DNA of 64,000 nt from Prorocentrum cordatum (GCA_963575745.1 CAUYUJ010001305.1:1-64000), one strand, 5' to 3'. Numbered from the stretch's first letter, positions 21,490 to 32,929 are shown. A program made the numbers and translations. Notes: a model not told the origin generated them from the letters alone.

Positions 21490-22240
21490 GAGGGCAGTCC
21501 TTTTGAGAATGGGGCTCTCGCCTGATCTGCCCTCGCTCTCTATTGCGAGAAGCACCAGATTGTGCGACAGACCGACGGATGGAGGGCAGATGGTTGTGAA
21601 AGCGGACTCCCACTTGACACATGATAGTCGATTAGTAATCCTACTTCGTTTAAAGCGAGACAGAACGGGAATTTCGCTTGAATTGCAAGCCCATGGGGCT
21701 CTCGTCTTTTAAGGGGGGCGCCCCCCCATGAAAAGGCATACCTGCAGGGAGTTGTGACTTCATAAGGAATTTGGACGGAAAGGTGTTTTCCAGCATAGTC
21801 GAGGCAATAAAAGGCTTACTCTCCTTCTCCTCCTCCTCCTCTTCCTCCTCCTCCTTCTCTGTCCCTCCTCCCTCCTTTCCTCCCTCCGCCCAGCCTCTGT
21901 ATCAGTTTCTCTTTGTTTCTCTCTCTCTCTCTCTGTCTGTTGGATCATAGCACGTGTCCGTAAGCCAGGCCAGTCGTCTCGCACTAGACTCGCTCACAGC
22001 TCGTACCTTGCAGCTGAGAGGCCCGATTGGTAGACCTTCGCGCAGTGCGCGCTCGTCTTGCATGCTGCCAGCGACTGAAAGGACAGAGGGCCCATGCGTT
22101 TCCAAAGTGTGACTCTCGCTTTAGCGCCGCGGACGTTCTGGTTCACAGTCTCCGACAGCTACAACGATTGAGGCTGGCACGTTCTCACAGTCACACTGCG
22201 GCGATCGCCCTGGTGCCGCGCACAGTCCTCCCCCCCCCTC
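21490..22240. other. No recognised gene; 82-bp-family fragments
   Basis: Less GC-biased sequence with a short CTC stretch at 21815-21865 and (CT)n at 21921-21935. Around 22105-22205 are words such as GTGACTCTCGCTTTAGCGCC and GGTGCCGCGCACAGTC, which belong to the 82-bp repeat family at 48190-48790. Confidence 0.5.
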
Positions 22241-22303
22241 CTGCTCCTCCTCCATCCTCCTCCTCCTCCCCTCCTCCTCCTCCTCCTTCTCCTCCTCCTC
22301 CTC

Positions 22304-22305
22304 GG

Positions 22306-22366
<61 letters not shown>

Positions 22367-22502
22367 AGCAGCATACTCACCATCATCGTCATCAAAAAAC
22401 AGCATCAGGCTCAGCATCACCAGCATCATGATGATCAGCATCGTCATCATCGTCACCAACTTCATCATCATCATCAGCAGCATTTTCAGCAGCAGCAGTA
22501 TC

Positions 22503-22542
<40 letters not shown>

Positions 22543-23292
22543 GCATCATCATCATCATCATCATCAACATCACCTTCATCAGCTTCATCCTCATCAGCAT
22601 CGTCATCGTTATCGTCGTCGTCATCATCACTATCATCACCACCATCATCACCATCATCATCAGCGTCATCACGGTTATCATAATGATCGTCATCATTGCC
22701 ATCATCATCTTCATCAGCATCATCATCAATATCATCACCACCATCATCACAAGAACACTAGCAATAATGATAATCGGCATCGTCGTCATCATCATCCGCA
22801 CAGTGATCATCACCGCCAACAAACATCAACGTCAGCATCATCGCCATCCTCGGCATCATCATCAACACCAGTATCATCAGCATCATCAGCATCATCATCC
22901 TCATCATCACCCTCATCGTTATCCTCCTCACCATCGTCACCATCAGAATCACCATCATCATGAGATTCACCATAATCGTCATCAGCATCATCATCACAAT
23001 CATCAGCATCATCATCAGCATGGTCATCATCCTCATCGTCATCATCAGCCTCATCGTCAACAACATCATCATCACCATCACCACCACCATCACCACCACC
23101 ATCATCATGATGATCATCATCACCATCATCATCATTAGCATCGTGATCACCATAATTGCCATCATCATCAATATCGTCATCACCGCCATCATCATCATCA
23201 CCACCATCACTATCATCATCATCCTCATCATCATCAGAACAGTCACCAGTACCATCACTCCCATCATTATCAATATCGTCATCACCGCCAGT

Positions 23293-23326
<34 letters not shown>

Positions 23327-23336
23327 CAATCATCAC

Positions 23337-23393
<57 letters not shown>

Positions 23394-23417
23394 TACCACC
23401 ATCAACACCATTATCAT
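22304..23417. repeat. (ATC)n microsatellite domain 1
   Basis: A perfect ATC run at 22304-22352, GCA triplets at 22353-22373, then about 1 kb of ATC repeats with scattered GTC, ACC, AGC and TTC variants, and a perfect run at 23300-23393. The long Ile/Ser/His/Met/Asp frames are produced by the repeat. Confidence 0.95.
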
Positions 23418-23429
23418 CATCTCCACCTA

Positions 23430-23632
23430 CGGTCGGAAACTCTTGCTTAGCGTGTCGCGGCGGCGGCGGCCCCGGCGACACGCTATACCTTGCAAGCGGA
23501 TGGCGTGTCGCTCCGATCCGCACGGCAGGAGGCTGAACAGCTCGGGCCCTCGGCGCTTGGGAATGGGGACGTGGATAGCGTGTCGCGCCGAAGCGCAGTG
23601 GGCCAGAGCCGGCGGAGTGACACGATAAGCCC
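23430..23632 (+). repeat. GCGACACGCTA dispersed repeat, most complete copy
   Basis: It starts ACGGTCGGAAACTCTTGCTT, then AGCGTGTCGC, CGGCGACACGCTATACC, TTGCAAGCGGATGGCGTGTC, and ends CGGCGGAGTGACACGATAAG. The repeat is built from inverted AGCGTGTCGC/GCGACACGCT pairs. Other copies lie at 3524-3612, 21420-21486 and 37044-37125. Confidence 0.75.
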
Positions 23633-23869
23633 TCCTCCTTCCGATCCCCCTCCTGCCGCCCATGCTCCTCCTCCTGCTCCTCCTCCCCCCCCAGTCATGC
23701 CCCCAGGGCCTCGCTGGAGGAGGCGCTCCATGATTGCGGCGGGCAAGATCTGCTTCAGGACGTGCTGGCGGGAACCGCGTGCCCGTGCGCCCCCTTTACC
23801 CACGTTCCTCCTCCTGCTCCTCCTTCTCCTCCTTCTCTTCCTCGTCCACCTCCTCCCCCTCCTCCTCAT

Positions 23870-24465
23870 CACCATCGTCACAACCATCAACACCATGATC
23901 AACATCATCACCATTGTCATCACCATCCTCACCATCACCATCATTCCCGTCATCCTCATACTCATCCTAATCACCACCATCATCACCATCAAAATACGAA
24001 TCAGCACCCGCATCATCAATACCACCAGCAACCGCAACAGCGTCACCGGTATCATCAATCTTGACAGGATGTTTCAGAATCACAATCAGCATCCTAAGCA
24101 TTGTCATCCTCATCCTCACCCTCACCCTCATCATCACTTCATCCTCATCCTCAGCACAATCATTACCAGGATCAGCATTGTCATCCTCACCCTCACCCTC
24201 ATCCCCGTCGACATCTCATCATCACCCCTCCTCCGTCGATCCTCCGAGGGCGGGCCGCACTCACCACTGGCCAGAGCTCCTGCTGCCGATCCTCTGCCGC
24301 AGCTCCCGCTCCCCATCCTCTCCCTCCCAGCCACCTCCACCTCCTGATCCTGCTGCTCCTCTCAGCGTACCCCTGCCCTTCCTCGCCCTGCCCCCCCTCC
24401 CCCTCCACATCCATGTCCTCCTCCTCCCCCTCCCCCTCCTGATCCTCATCCTCATTAGCCTGCTT

Positions 24466-24523
<58 letters not shown>

Positions 24524-25139
24524 GCATCATCAGCATTATCATCATCACCATCCTCATCGTCATCCTCAGCGTTCATCATCTCCGCCACCCCCACCCCCAC
24601 CACCACCAGCAGCATCAGCATCATCATCATCATCGGCATCGGCAGCGGCAGCGGCATCGGCATCATCCTCATCATCATCCCCATCCTCATCCTCATCATC
24701 ATCCTCATCCTCATCCTCCTCATCATAATCGCCATCACACCCCACCGGCATTTCCATGCCCGTCATCGACATCAGCAGTATCGCAGTCACCACCACCAGC
24801 ATCAACATCAACAGCATCTACATCACCATCATCGTCGTCTCCGACATGATCCTCAAACTTTCCACCATCGGTGTCGTCATAACCAGCAGCATCGCCATCA
24901 GCAGTACCAGTGTACTCATTAGTATTAACAGCAGCATCAGCAGCATCATCATCTTCAGCAGCAGCACTATCACCATCATCGTCATCAGCATCGTCATCAT
25001 CATCTCCATCACCACAACCACCATCATCAACATCATCACCATCATAATCATCATCACCATCACCATCACCATCACCGTCACCATCGCCATCACCAGCACC
25101 ACCATCATCAGCACCACCATGGCCACCACCATCATCATC

Positions 25140-25205
<66 letters not shown>

Positions 25206-25215
25206 GTCATCATCA
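23870..25215. repeat. (ATC)n-rich microsatellite domain 2
   Basis: ATC/ACC-rich sequence interrupted at about 24230-24440 by C/T-rich mixed DNA, with purest runs at 24469-24525 and 25130-25212. Confidence 0.93.
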
Positions 25216-25639
25216 AAGTCACCCCCTGTCCTTCCTCCTCCTCCTCCTCCACCCCCTCCTCCTGCTTCCTCCCCCTTCTCCTTTTTGCTGCCCCCCCTCC
25301 TCCTTATCCTCCACCTCCCCTGCCCCATCCCCCTCCGCGTGACCATCCTTCTCCGAGTCCTGCCCCTCCCCATCCCCTCCCCTCCCCTCCCCTTATTATC
25401 CTCTTCCTCCTCTTCATCTTGCTCGTCCTGGCCATCCGCCATCTTCCACGGATCTTCGTCTTCCTCCTGCTCCTCTTCCTCGTCCGCCCGCCATCAAGAG
25501 TCATTCCCGCCCTCCTTCCTGTCGGGCTCCATCGGCCACCCGCCGGCTGGTGCAAACCCTCCTCCGACCCCTGCGCTTCGCGCATCGTGCCCGAACGCTG
25601 CCCGTAAAAACCTCGGAAACTTGATAGGTTCTACACCTC

Positions 25640-25757
25640 ATCCTTCTCCTGCTCCCCCTCCTCCTCCTCCTCCTCCTCCTCCTCCTCCTCCTCCTTCTCT
25701 TCCTCTTTCTTTTCCTCCACGTCCATCCTCCTCCTCCTCATCAGCATCATCATCATC

Positions 25758-25821
<64 letters not shown>

Positions 25822-25918
25822 GCATCATCATCATCATCAGCAGCATCATCAGCATCATCAGCATCATCAGCGTCATCAGCATCAGCATCAGCATCAGCAT
25901 CAGCATCCCCATCAGCAG

Positions 25919-25959
<41 letters not shown>

Positions 25960-25966
25960 GCATCAG

Positions 25967-26063
<97 letters not shown>

Positions 26064-26064
26064 T
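25640..26064. repeat. (CTC)n then (ATC/AGC)n microsatellite
   Basis: CTC repeats at about 25655-25693 give way to ATC arrays with AGC variants at 25740-26063; the last 90 bp are pure ATC. Confidence 0.95.
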
Positions 26065-26390
26065 CTCCCGTCCTTACCCCTCCTCCCCCTCCTACTCCTC
26101 ATCCTCCTCCTCGGGTCGGGGAGCAGCGGGCGAATGGAGGATGGCAAAAATCAGACGGCACTGACACCACTACTCTACTCCACGGGCCTCTGTCGGGACA
26201 TCTTCTGACCGCTCTGGAAGGAGTTCCCAGCCGTGGCGGCGAGGGATCTCAGGAGCGAGCAGCGCTGCCGCTGTCCGCCCCTCCGCCGAAGAGGGGGGGC
26301 GCGGCGGAAGGGGCGGGCGCGGCAGAGCGAGGAAGGGGCCACCCGAACCCCAACGGCATGATGTCTGCCACAGCACCGACCCCCAGATTT

Positions 26391-26550
26391 TCAGGAGGGA
26401 AAAAACACACAGACACAATTAATCGTCGATTCCCCATAGAATATTGGCAAATATTGGAAAATATGGGGAAAGGTTGGAACAGATGGGAAAATATGGGGAA
26501 TCTTTTTATTTGTGTGTATTTATGTGTGTGTGTGTCCTGGTGCCCCTTCA
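26391..26550 (+). repeat. Dispersed repeat E, copy 1
   Basis: It begins TCAGGAGGGA and contains ACACACAGACACAATTAATC, GTCGATTCCC, repeated AAATATGGG words, TTTTTATTTGTGTGTATTTA, and ends CCCCTTCA. It matches 36872-37034 closely. The AT-rich centre is unusual for this window. No inverted ends or target duplication are visible. Confidence 0.82.
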
Positions 26551-26597
26551 GATTTGGAGGCACAAAACGGGCACGTACGAAGAAAGTTGGTTCGATA

Positions 26598-26715
26598 CCC
26601 AAACAACGAATGTTGCCCAACACCGACAGCGACCGCTGTTGAGCAGGCGCCCGTGTGTACCAAATAAACAACGGCCGCGGCGACGCCGACAACGAGCCTT
26701 GTTTCTCGAGCACGA
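26598..26715 (+). repeat. Dispersed repeat G, copy 2
   Basis: AACGAATGTTGCCCAACACC, GACAGCGACCGCTGTTGAGC and AGGCGCCCGTGTG, then CGGCGACGCCGACAACGAGC, match 10771-10890. Here it follows repeat E; at 10771 it follows repeat A. Confidence 0.65.
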
Positions 26716-26719
26716 ACGA

Positions 26720-27770
26720 TACCCTGAGCCCTACCTAGGCAAGGTGGCAGGGGGCGGGGAGGGCGACTCGTCTCGGCTGACGTCGGCTGACGTCGGCCGA
26801 TTGAACATTGCAGGGCGCTGTCTTCTTCAGGCACGCGGTGGCACCAACGGCACGTGCGTTCGATTTGACGGAATGGCCGACTCCGCGTTGGTCGCTGTCG
26901 AACTGGGCCAGCTAATTCGGAGACGCACCTCCAGAGGCACATATCGAGGCGTTGGGGGTCAATGCGCGTTCGAGGGCACATGCGAACAATTCTGGCGCGA
27001 TTGTCAATTCGCGACGCCCACCAGATCGCGAATTGCCCGATGCAGAGGCACGGTGATTCCGAACGCTAGGCGAAGTCGCTAGAGACCGCCCCCTTATTGG
27101 ACGGACCTCCAAAACTCACCTCAGCTAGGTCGAGGTATGTCTCAGAAGCCAGAAAACAGACTCGTACATAGCCAAGGTGTCTGAGCACAACCCCAGCTAG
27201 GTCCGGCCCACGCCCGTACCTAGCCCAGGTGGCGAGCAGACATGCCGAAAACGCTCTTGAGCACATCGCAAGCCCCCCAGAGTCGTTCCCGACGCGGCCG
27301 CTGCAGCCCATTAGGGGGCGCGACATTGCAACGTCTCTCATGAGGGCGATCCCAGACGCATTGGTTTCCAGGATAGCGGGGACATGTCGCTTATTAATCG
27401 ACTAGGACAGGCGCCACCACTCGCAGGCGGCTTTGAGCCGCGCGCGCACCACGAAACCCCCAGAAGCCACCATCAAAATCAACGCTTGTCGCGCAATCAG
27501 ACAGCCGAGCATTGAACGCGCTGTTGCGTCTTGACGCGCAGATGCTACACTGGAGCGCGCGCGCGACAGGCTAATGGGGCACAATGGCAGGCGCCCAATC
27601 CCGCGGGCGGCCATCTCACCCTGACTGACCCCCCCCGCGAGGGCTCCCAGAGGCTAGTGATAGTAACACAGCGGTCCGACATGCTTTCACGACGCGAGCG
27701 GGGGAGCATGCTACGCATGGAATGATGTCCCTGGAAGAAATAATGGGTGTGGGATCCGTAAGTAGATCAA
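26720..27770. other. No recognised gene
   Basis: Mixed, non-repetitive sequence. CAGCTAGGTC-type words recur three or four times at 27120-27230. Frames of 70-210 codons are open but show no domain. It could hold further exons of the minus-strand RING gene, but none could be defined. Confidence 0.35.
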
Positions 27771-27771
27771 T

Positions 27772-27973
27772 CTATCGAATTTTGAGCCGGCTATGATGCC
27801 TCTTCTGGTTCTTGGGTCGGCTATGATGCCTCGTTTGACCTCTGGGGCGGGGACGTCTTGCCGCGCGGGCGCCGCGGGCGCAGCAGGCCCCGGGTGGGTC
27901 CTCGGCGACGTGCGTGCTGCACACGGGGCAGGGCACCGTCGACGCGCCCGCCTCCAGCCGAGACTCTGCGTAC
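27772..27973 (-). CDS. RING-finger protein, exon 2 (second half of the zinc-binding motif)
   Basis: After a CCCGCAG acceptor (27980-27974) the minus strand reads YAESRLEAGASTVPCPVC, then STHVAEDPP, supplying the last Cys pair (C-P-V-C) of a C3HC4 RING. It joins exon 1 in phase 2: TCC-AG plus G-TAC gives Ser-Arg-Tyr. The reading continues to a stop at 27772, but the tail (Arg/His-rich, including a duplicated GAGGCATCATAGCCG) is unlikely to be real, so another donor probably lies soon after the motif. The role is inferred from the family: most C3HC4 RING proteins act as E3 ubiquitin ligases. Confidence 0.68.
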
Positions 27974-28120
27974 CTGCGGGAAGAGCCCATCCGCCGCGCG
28001 GAGGCCCTGCGACGCAGCCGAGGAGGGTGGCAAGGGCGTGGTACGGCGGGCCCCAAAAATCTTCAAACCATTTTTCCACCCCTTCCAACTTGTCGGTTTC
28101 CGGCCAACGACAACGGAAAC

Positions 28121-28121
<1 letters not shown>

Positions 28122-28178
<57 letters not shown>
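28122..28178. repeat. (AAC)n microsatellite
   Basis: About 19 perfect AAC triplets, the only AAC array in the window, inside the RING-gene intron. Confidence 0.95.
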
Positions 28179-28369
28179 CCCAATACGGACACGTAACGGA
28201 AATTCAACACGGAACTGAACCGAAAACGGCGCGAACGTTACCCCCCGAACGTAAGCACAATTCACCCTAGAACGGGAAAACACGTCGATCTTGAAAACTG
28301 GCAAACAAAGGCCCCAGCGTCCTTAATATCATCACCCCGTAGCGTGAACAACAAAAACACGACGGACGA

Positions 28370-28512
28370 TGTTTTCTGTCTGCGGCCTCTGAAGGCCCTT
28401 CCCGGGCCGCGGGGCCATCAAGAAACGGCTCGGGATGATAAGGCGGTCGCGGGGAATGGATCGAGACCTCAGGGGGTCGACGTTGTGAACAAAATAGAAG
28501 GCCCAGGTGTTT
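28370..28512 (-). repeat. Dispersed repeat A, copy 2 (inverted)
   Basis: The minus strand reads CGTCGACCCCCTGAGGTCTC, GATCCATTCCCCGCGACC, ATCATCCCGAGCCGTTTCTT and GATGGCCCCGCGGCC, matching the copies at 10548, 62636 and 63003. Confidence 0.78.
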
Positions 28513-28753
28513 GGAGAAGAGGCTTGCAAGGCATGGCGTGGCGGAGGATGGGGGAGGAGGGGGAAGGGGGAGAGGAGGGGGAAGGGCATGTAGAGTGGGG
28601 TGGGGGCGCGGGGGGAAGGAAGGCGAGGCGAGGACGATGGCCACAGCGGCAGACTAATGTCTTCCCCTTGCTCATGGGCGTCACTGGCTTCGACTTGCGG
28701 GGGGGACGCCGCGGCAATTGCAACAATAGGGAAATTGAAACTTCCATGCGGAC

Positions 28754-28881
28754 CTGGATACGCACTGCAAGCAGTACCAGCCGTGGCTGCACTTGAGCTG
28801 CACTGCGCTGTCCGGAGCAAGGTCCTCGCAGCAGATGCTGCAGGTCTCCTCGGACGGGGAGGGGGGCGCGTCGTGTGTCAT
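28754..28881 (-). CDS. RING-finger protein, exon 1 (first half of the zinc-binding motif)
   Basis: From ATG at 28881 the minus strand reads MTHDAPPSPSEET, then CSICCEDLAPDSAVQLKC, SHGWYCLQCVS, and ends at AG|GTCCGC. With exon 2 this gives C-x2-C-x13-C-x-H-x3-C-x2-C-x17-C-x2-C, a complete C3HC4 RING pattern with all eight zinc ligands. The frame stays open upstream to a TGA near 28966, so this ATG may be the start or an internal Met of a longer exon. The zinc-binding fold is sequence-based; an E3 ligase role is inference from the family. No substrate or partner is indicated. Confidence 0.72.
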
Positions 28882-29340
28882 ACCCCCATCTCGCGATGCC
28901 CTCCATCTCCCACGCAGCCTTTCCCGAGGACTACCACGAACGGTCCCTCGAACTAAACCGTGTTCTCATAGTCCGATGGCATGGCGGACGACTGGATCAA
29001 CAGTACATCCCGTGCAATTCGCGCACGGTTCTTAGAGCATTCCTTGGTGGGATTACAACAGGTCGAGACCCTGCGCCACTGCTTGACAACAGGGGGAGGG
29101 ATGAGTAGGGCCATCCCCCGAACCTTGCAAACAGCAACATGCAACGAGCACCGGCCATCATCAGTGGACTAGAACCACGCGCGCGCTTCGCGCGCTTAGG
29201 TGCTAGTCGATTCCGAAGACGGTGTCTATTGACACCTTTTCCATGTGGTCTTCCGGGTTCCTCCCTATCACCAATGAGTGATTTTCGGGCGGATGCGGCG
29301 AAGTTCAAGGAAGGATTTGGCCTGTAGCGTACCAGCGACG

Positions 29341-29342
29341 AC

Positions 29343-29378
<36 letters not shown>

Positions 29379-29379
29379 A
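29341..29379. repeat. (GAC)n microsatellite
   Basis: About 12 GAC triplets, giving an Asp run in one frame. Confidence 0.92.
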
Positions 29380-29579
29380 CCACCGACGATCAGCATCATT
29401 GTCACCTGGCCCACGTGTGCGGGAGAGGCGTTTCCGGAGCGTCTTGCAGGCGTCATGGGGGCGTCCTCGGGCCTCGACGTTGGGTGGGCGGGTCGGGGGG
29501 TGCAGCCAGGGCCACGTGTTCCGAAGGGCTGTTCCGCAGCATGTAGGACGAAGGGCTTCTGGCGAGCTTGCGAGGGTCT

Positions 29580-29850
29580 ATATAGGAGGCCTCCTACGAG
29601 CTCGGTGGGAGTTTCTCGGGAGCTTCTCGGGTCTTTCTGGAGCCCTTTTGGGAGCTTCTTGGGGCTTCGTGGAGGCCTCCTGGGAGTCTCTTGGGGCCTC
29701 CTGGGTGCCTCTTGGGGCCTCCTGTTCGGGCATTTGGAGGGCTCTCTGGAGCCTCCTGGAAATATCTTGGGCCAGCTTGGGAGCCTCTGGGGGGGTCCGG
29801 GGCCCCTTCTGAACCCTCTTGGAGCCCTCAAGGCCCCCCCGGCGCCTCAT
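29580..29850. repeat. Degenerate CCTCTTGGGGCC repeat block, copy 2
   Basis: The plus strand is dense in GGAGCCTCTTGG, GGGGCCTCCTGG and TTGGGAGCC words, the complement of the CCAAGAGGCC family. One frame reads GLLGVSWGLLGASWGLLF, typical of this repeat. It continues more sparsely to 30110. Confidence 0.6.
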
Positions 29851-30121
29851 GCCAACCAGAGGTCTCAGTTCTGTGCCCATCCCGCCACCGTGTCTGGGTT
29901 GTGGGTTAGAGGCTTCTCGGATGTTCGCTGGGATGATATCGTGGGATGCCTCTCGGGGGGCCTTTTGGAAACAGGTTTGAAGCCTCCACGGGGGCGTTGT
30001 GGAGCTTGTCGGACCTCTCTTAGGCATCTTTGGGGCCTCCCTCTTTGGAGCCTCTTGGAGCCACTTACGGGCCTCTTGGGGCCTCCTGGGGGCCCTGGGG
30101 GGCGGGAAGCTCGAAAGGCGG

Positions 30122-30246
30122 TCCCACGCCGGCATCGCCGATGCATCGCCGATGCCGGCGTGGGAAAGCGCGGGCTCCACATGAAGCTGCATCGTCGATG
30201 CATCGAAGATGCGACGCGAGCCTCCGACCCCATCTAGGAGGCCTAG
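30122..30246. mobile_element. Foldback/MITE-like element, copy 2 (5'-truncated)
   Basis: It starts with a near-perfect 44-bp palindrome (arms TCCCACGCCGGCATCG and CGATGCCGGCGTGGGA, 30122-30165). It continues through GCATCGTCGATGCATCGAAG and ends GCCTCCGACCCCATCTAGGA, matching the right end of the copy at 11335-11572. The left terminal arm is absent. Confidence 0.72.
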
Positions 30247-30479
30247 AGGTTCGCGCGTCGCGACAAAACTGCTCTCTCTTTTTTGTTCGGGCGGGGCCGA
30301 TGGTGGGCAAGACAGTCGGGCCGCTGAAACTCGCCGGCCCAAGGGGCGGGAGGCGTGCTAAGCTCTGCGGTGGTAAATGACCCATACTCCCATACTCTAG
30401 TTCGCGCGCGCGTGGCGGCCTGTGAGGGTCGAACAGTACCCCGGGCCACTCCCTGCAAGTCTGGGCCAGAGATGCCGGA

Positions 30480-31410
30480 ACTCTTGGGCGCGGGCCTGGA
30501 GGCCTCCAAAACCGTCCAGGAGCGGCCCACTGAGTCGACAAAGAGCTGGCAGGCCCTACGGTCAGAAGCCAACAGCGCCCCAGGGCGACCCAGTATGGCC
30601 TCACGATGGCCCTCGATGCCCCCAGCACGTCTCTCGAGGCTTCCAAGAGGAGTCCCCAAAGGCAAGAATCCTTGTTTTCTTAGGTATTTGGGCAGCCTTC
30701 CTCCCTTTTCGGTTTTCCGACGCTCCAAGAAGGCCCAAGAGGCCGCCAAGACCGCCTCAACACAGCCCAAGAAGCTCCGTAGATGGCCCCACGATGGCCC
30801 AAGGCGGTTCCAAGACTGCCCAAGAGGCGGCCACACGGGCCAAAGAACGCCACAAGGAGGTCCCAGAAGGGGCTGGAGACGCCCCCAAATCACTCCAAGC
30901 CGCCCAAGAGGGCCTCCAGACGGCCCAAGAGGCCGCCAAGACGGCACAAGAGGCTTTCAAGAGGCCTTCCAAGAGGTCCTCAGGCGACGAAAATCAATGA
31001 TTTTCCAAAAGGTTTTCGAAGGTGTTCAGCCTTCTCGCCTTTTCGGCTTTCCCACCCTCCAAGATGGCCCAGAGGCCCGCTAAGACCGCCCCAAGACGGC
31101 CCGAGAGGCCCCCAAGAAGGCCCCCAGACGGTCCAAGACGGCACCAAAATGGCCCCCACATGCACCCAAGATCACCCAAGAGGGCCCCGAGACGGCCTCA
31201 AGAGGGGCCCAAGAGGGGGAACATGAACCACCAACTCGAGCCTTCCACCCCAAGAAGCCCCCAGAAGGTCCTAAGAGGCCCCGAAAGGAGCCCCGGAGGC
31301 CCCAGGAGGCCCCACGAGGCCCCCAAGAGGCTCCAAAAGAAGCTCCAAGGGGCCCCCAATCGCCCCCTAAGAGGCCACGAGCGCGCAGGCAAACGCCTGC
31401 GATGGCTCAA
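30480..31410. repeat. Degenerate CCAAGAGGCC repeat block, copy 3
   Basis: The longest block of the family: CCCAAGA, GACGGCC, AGAGGCC and AAGATGG words repeat irregularly for about 900 bp. Two islands (near 30665-30735 and 30985-31060) share ATCAATGATTTTC-like and CTTTTCGG-TTTCC sequence with the island at 56180-56240. Frames are open on both strands because of the repeat. Confidence 0.65.
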
Positions 31411-32060
31411 AACGGGCATGCGGAGTGAGCGGAGCGATTGAACCAGGGACAGAAAATCATGAACGAAGCCCCTCTTGGGCCCCCCAAAGCGCCAGCGTAT
31501 CACCAGGAGGGCTAGAAGAACAACCACAACTAATGACCTGAGGAACACCGAGCCCCTTTCGTTCCCAAACTGCTCCTGACTGCAGCGTCTGTCGGGCGTT
31601 GGCAGAACTGGGTTTAGTGGAACCTGGTTTAGTGATGTGTACCGGGGGGCGCCCCCCCCCCGCCCCGTTCCGCTAACCGGAACTGTCGTCACCCGAAAAG
31701 CACCAGCTACGGCAGACCTGGTTTAGTGATTCTGGCCAATTCAGGGGCTCCCGGGCCCTACAGTCGGGGCCCTGAAGAAGGAACCCTTTTCGCTGGGGAG
31801 GGGCTCCGCGTTCCCTAGGTGTTTCGCAGCTGGCCTCAGGTGTTCCTTGTGCGTTCGATCGGAGATCGAAGTTTAACTGAGGGGCTCCTTGGGTCAAGGC
31901 CCCCACTGTACCACTAACCGGGCCCCCTTACCCGGGGTCCTGGCTACACCCGAGTCTGGACTGTATGCGAGGGGGATGCCTGCGATCCCCCTCGTGGCGC
32001 GCCGGCACGCGGTGGGCCAGAACCGGCGGCGCGGCGCGCTCCGAGCAAACGTCCCTGACC
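31410..32060. other. No recognised gene; short duplications
   Basis: A duplicated ACCTGGTTTAGTGAT (31618 and 31710) lies in a region also containing TGTACCACTAACCGGGCC. The end (31990-32055) resembles part of the GCGACACGCTA repeat family. Confidence 0.4.
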
Positions 32061-32065
32061 GGAGG

Positions 32066-32203
32066 AGGAGGAGGCGGAGGAGGAGGAGGAGGAGGAGGAG
32101 GAGGAGGGGGAGGAGGAGGAGGAGGGGGAGGAGGAGGGGGAGGAGGAGGGGGAGGAGGAGGAGGAGGAGGAGGAGGAGGAGGAGGAGGAGGAGGAGGAGG
32201 AGG
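32066..32203. repeat. (GGA)n microsatellite
   Basis: About 45 GGA triplets with a few GGGGGA interruptions. Confidence 0.95.
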
Positions 32204-32365
32204 TCTGGGGACGAAGAACGGTATCAAGCACACTGCTCCGCCGCCGGGGGCGCCTGCCCCCCGGCCGGGCGGCTGCAGAGGCTGCACCCATGCGGCATGC
32301 CCCTGCAAAACTGTCCAGCCGCCCAGGAGGGCGCAGGCGCCCCCAACGGCTGACACAACGTAAAT

Positions 32366-32700
32366 GGGCGATTTCGGAAACCCGGAACCCGAAAACGTTT
32401 TCGTCTCCTGGGGGCACATCTTTCACTCCCGCCGACTCTCGCAGAGCTTCCCCCCGGCTTCCGCCGGCGGGGGCGGCCTCGTTTTGCCTCCGCCGACCCT
32501 CCCGCCGCCCTTCCGCCGAGGAAGAGCTGGCCACTCCCTCGCTGCTCGAAGGCCAGGCCCAAACTTGCCGCCGCCCTTCAACCGAGGAAGAGCTGGCCAC
32601 TCCCTCGCTGCTCGAAGGCGAGGCCCAAACTTGCCGCCGCCCTTCCACCGAGGAAGAGCTGGCCGCTCCCTCGATGCTCGAAGGCACGGCCCAAACTTTG
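32366..32700 (+). repeat. Dispersed repeat C, copy 2, with 66-bp tandem units
   Basis: It starts GGGCGATTTCGGAAACCC like the copy at 16777. Its 3' half holds three 66-bp units (CGAGGAAGAGCTGGCCACTC starting at 32517, 32583 and 32649). In one plus frame each unit reads RPSTEEELATPSLLEGEAQT, so the period keeps the frame. The flanking sequence is not convincingly coding. Confidence 0.78.
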
Positions 32701-32929
32701 GAACGCCCCGTGTGTCACACCGCGCTCCGCCCACGAACGCAGGAGGGCGGAGCACCCGCCTGCCGCGGAGCGAGCGCCTCGCACGCCGAGGCAGGCCCAA
32801 GGGGCGCTGCCTCCGTCGAAGGGCGAGGGTCGGCTGCGCGCGAGGGCGGCCCCCGGGCAGGCGGATCTTGGCCAGGGACCCTCGCGACGCAGGGCGTTCC
32901 CCGTCGCAGCCCCTCCTGCTCCTCGCTCC

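Larger units (their letters stand above)
27974..28753 (-). other. Intron of the RING-finger gene
   Basis: A 780-bp GT-AG intron on the minus strand: the donor after 28754 reads AG|GTCCGC, and the acceptor before 27973 reads CCGCAG|G. It contains a perfect AAC microsatellite (28122-28178) and a copy of dispersed repeat A (28370-28512). The AG|G...AG|G arrangement is common in dinoflagellate introns. It was inferred because the join restores the RING motif in frame. Confidence 0.68.

Noticed and set aside
22428-23628. Long Ile-, Ser-, His-, Met- and Asp-rich frames on both strands
   Set aside because: They are direct translations of ATC repeats in different frames. The same holds for 23870-25215, 25640-26064 and 58420-59256.
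26585-26615. tRNA-like T-loop GGTTCGATACCC
   Set aside because: No matching acceptor stem or A-box at the right distance; the sequence is the edge of dispersed repeat G.
29580-31410. Gly/Leu/Trp-rich proteins read from the CCAAGAGGCC blocks
   Set aside because: The peptides follow from the degenerate repeat and both strands are open; no start, splice or domain evidence.
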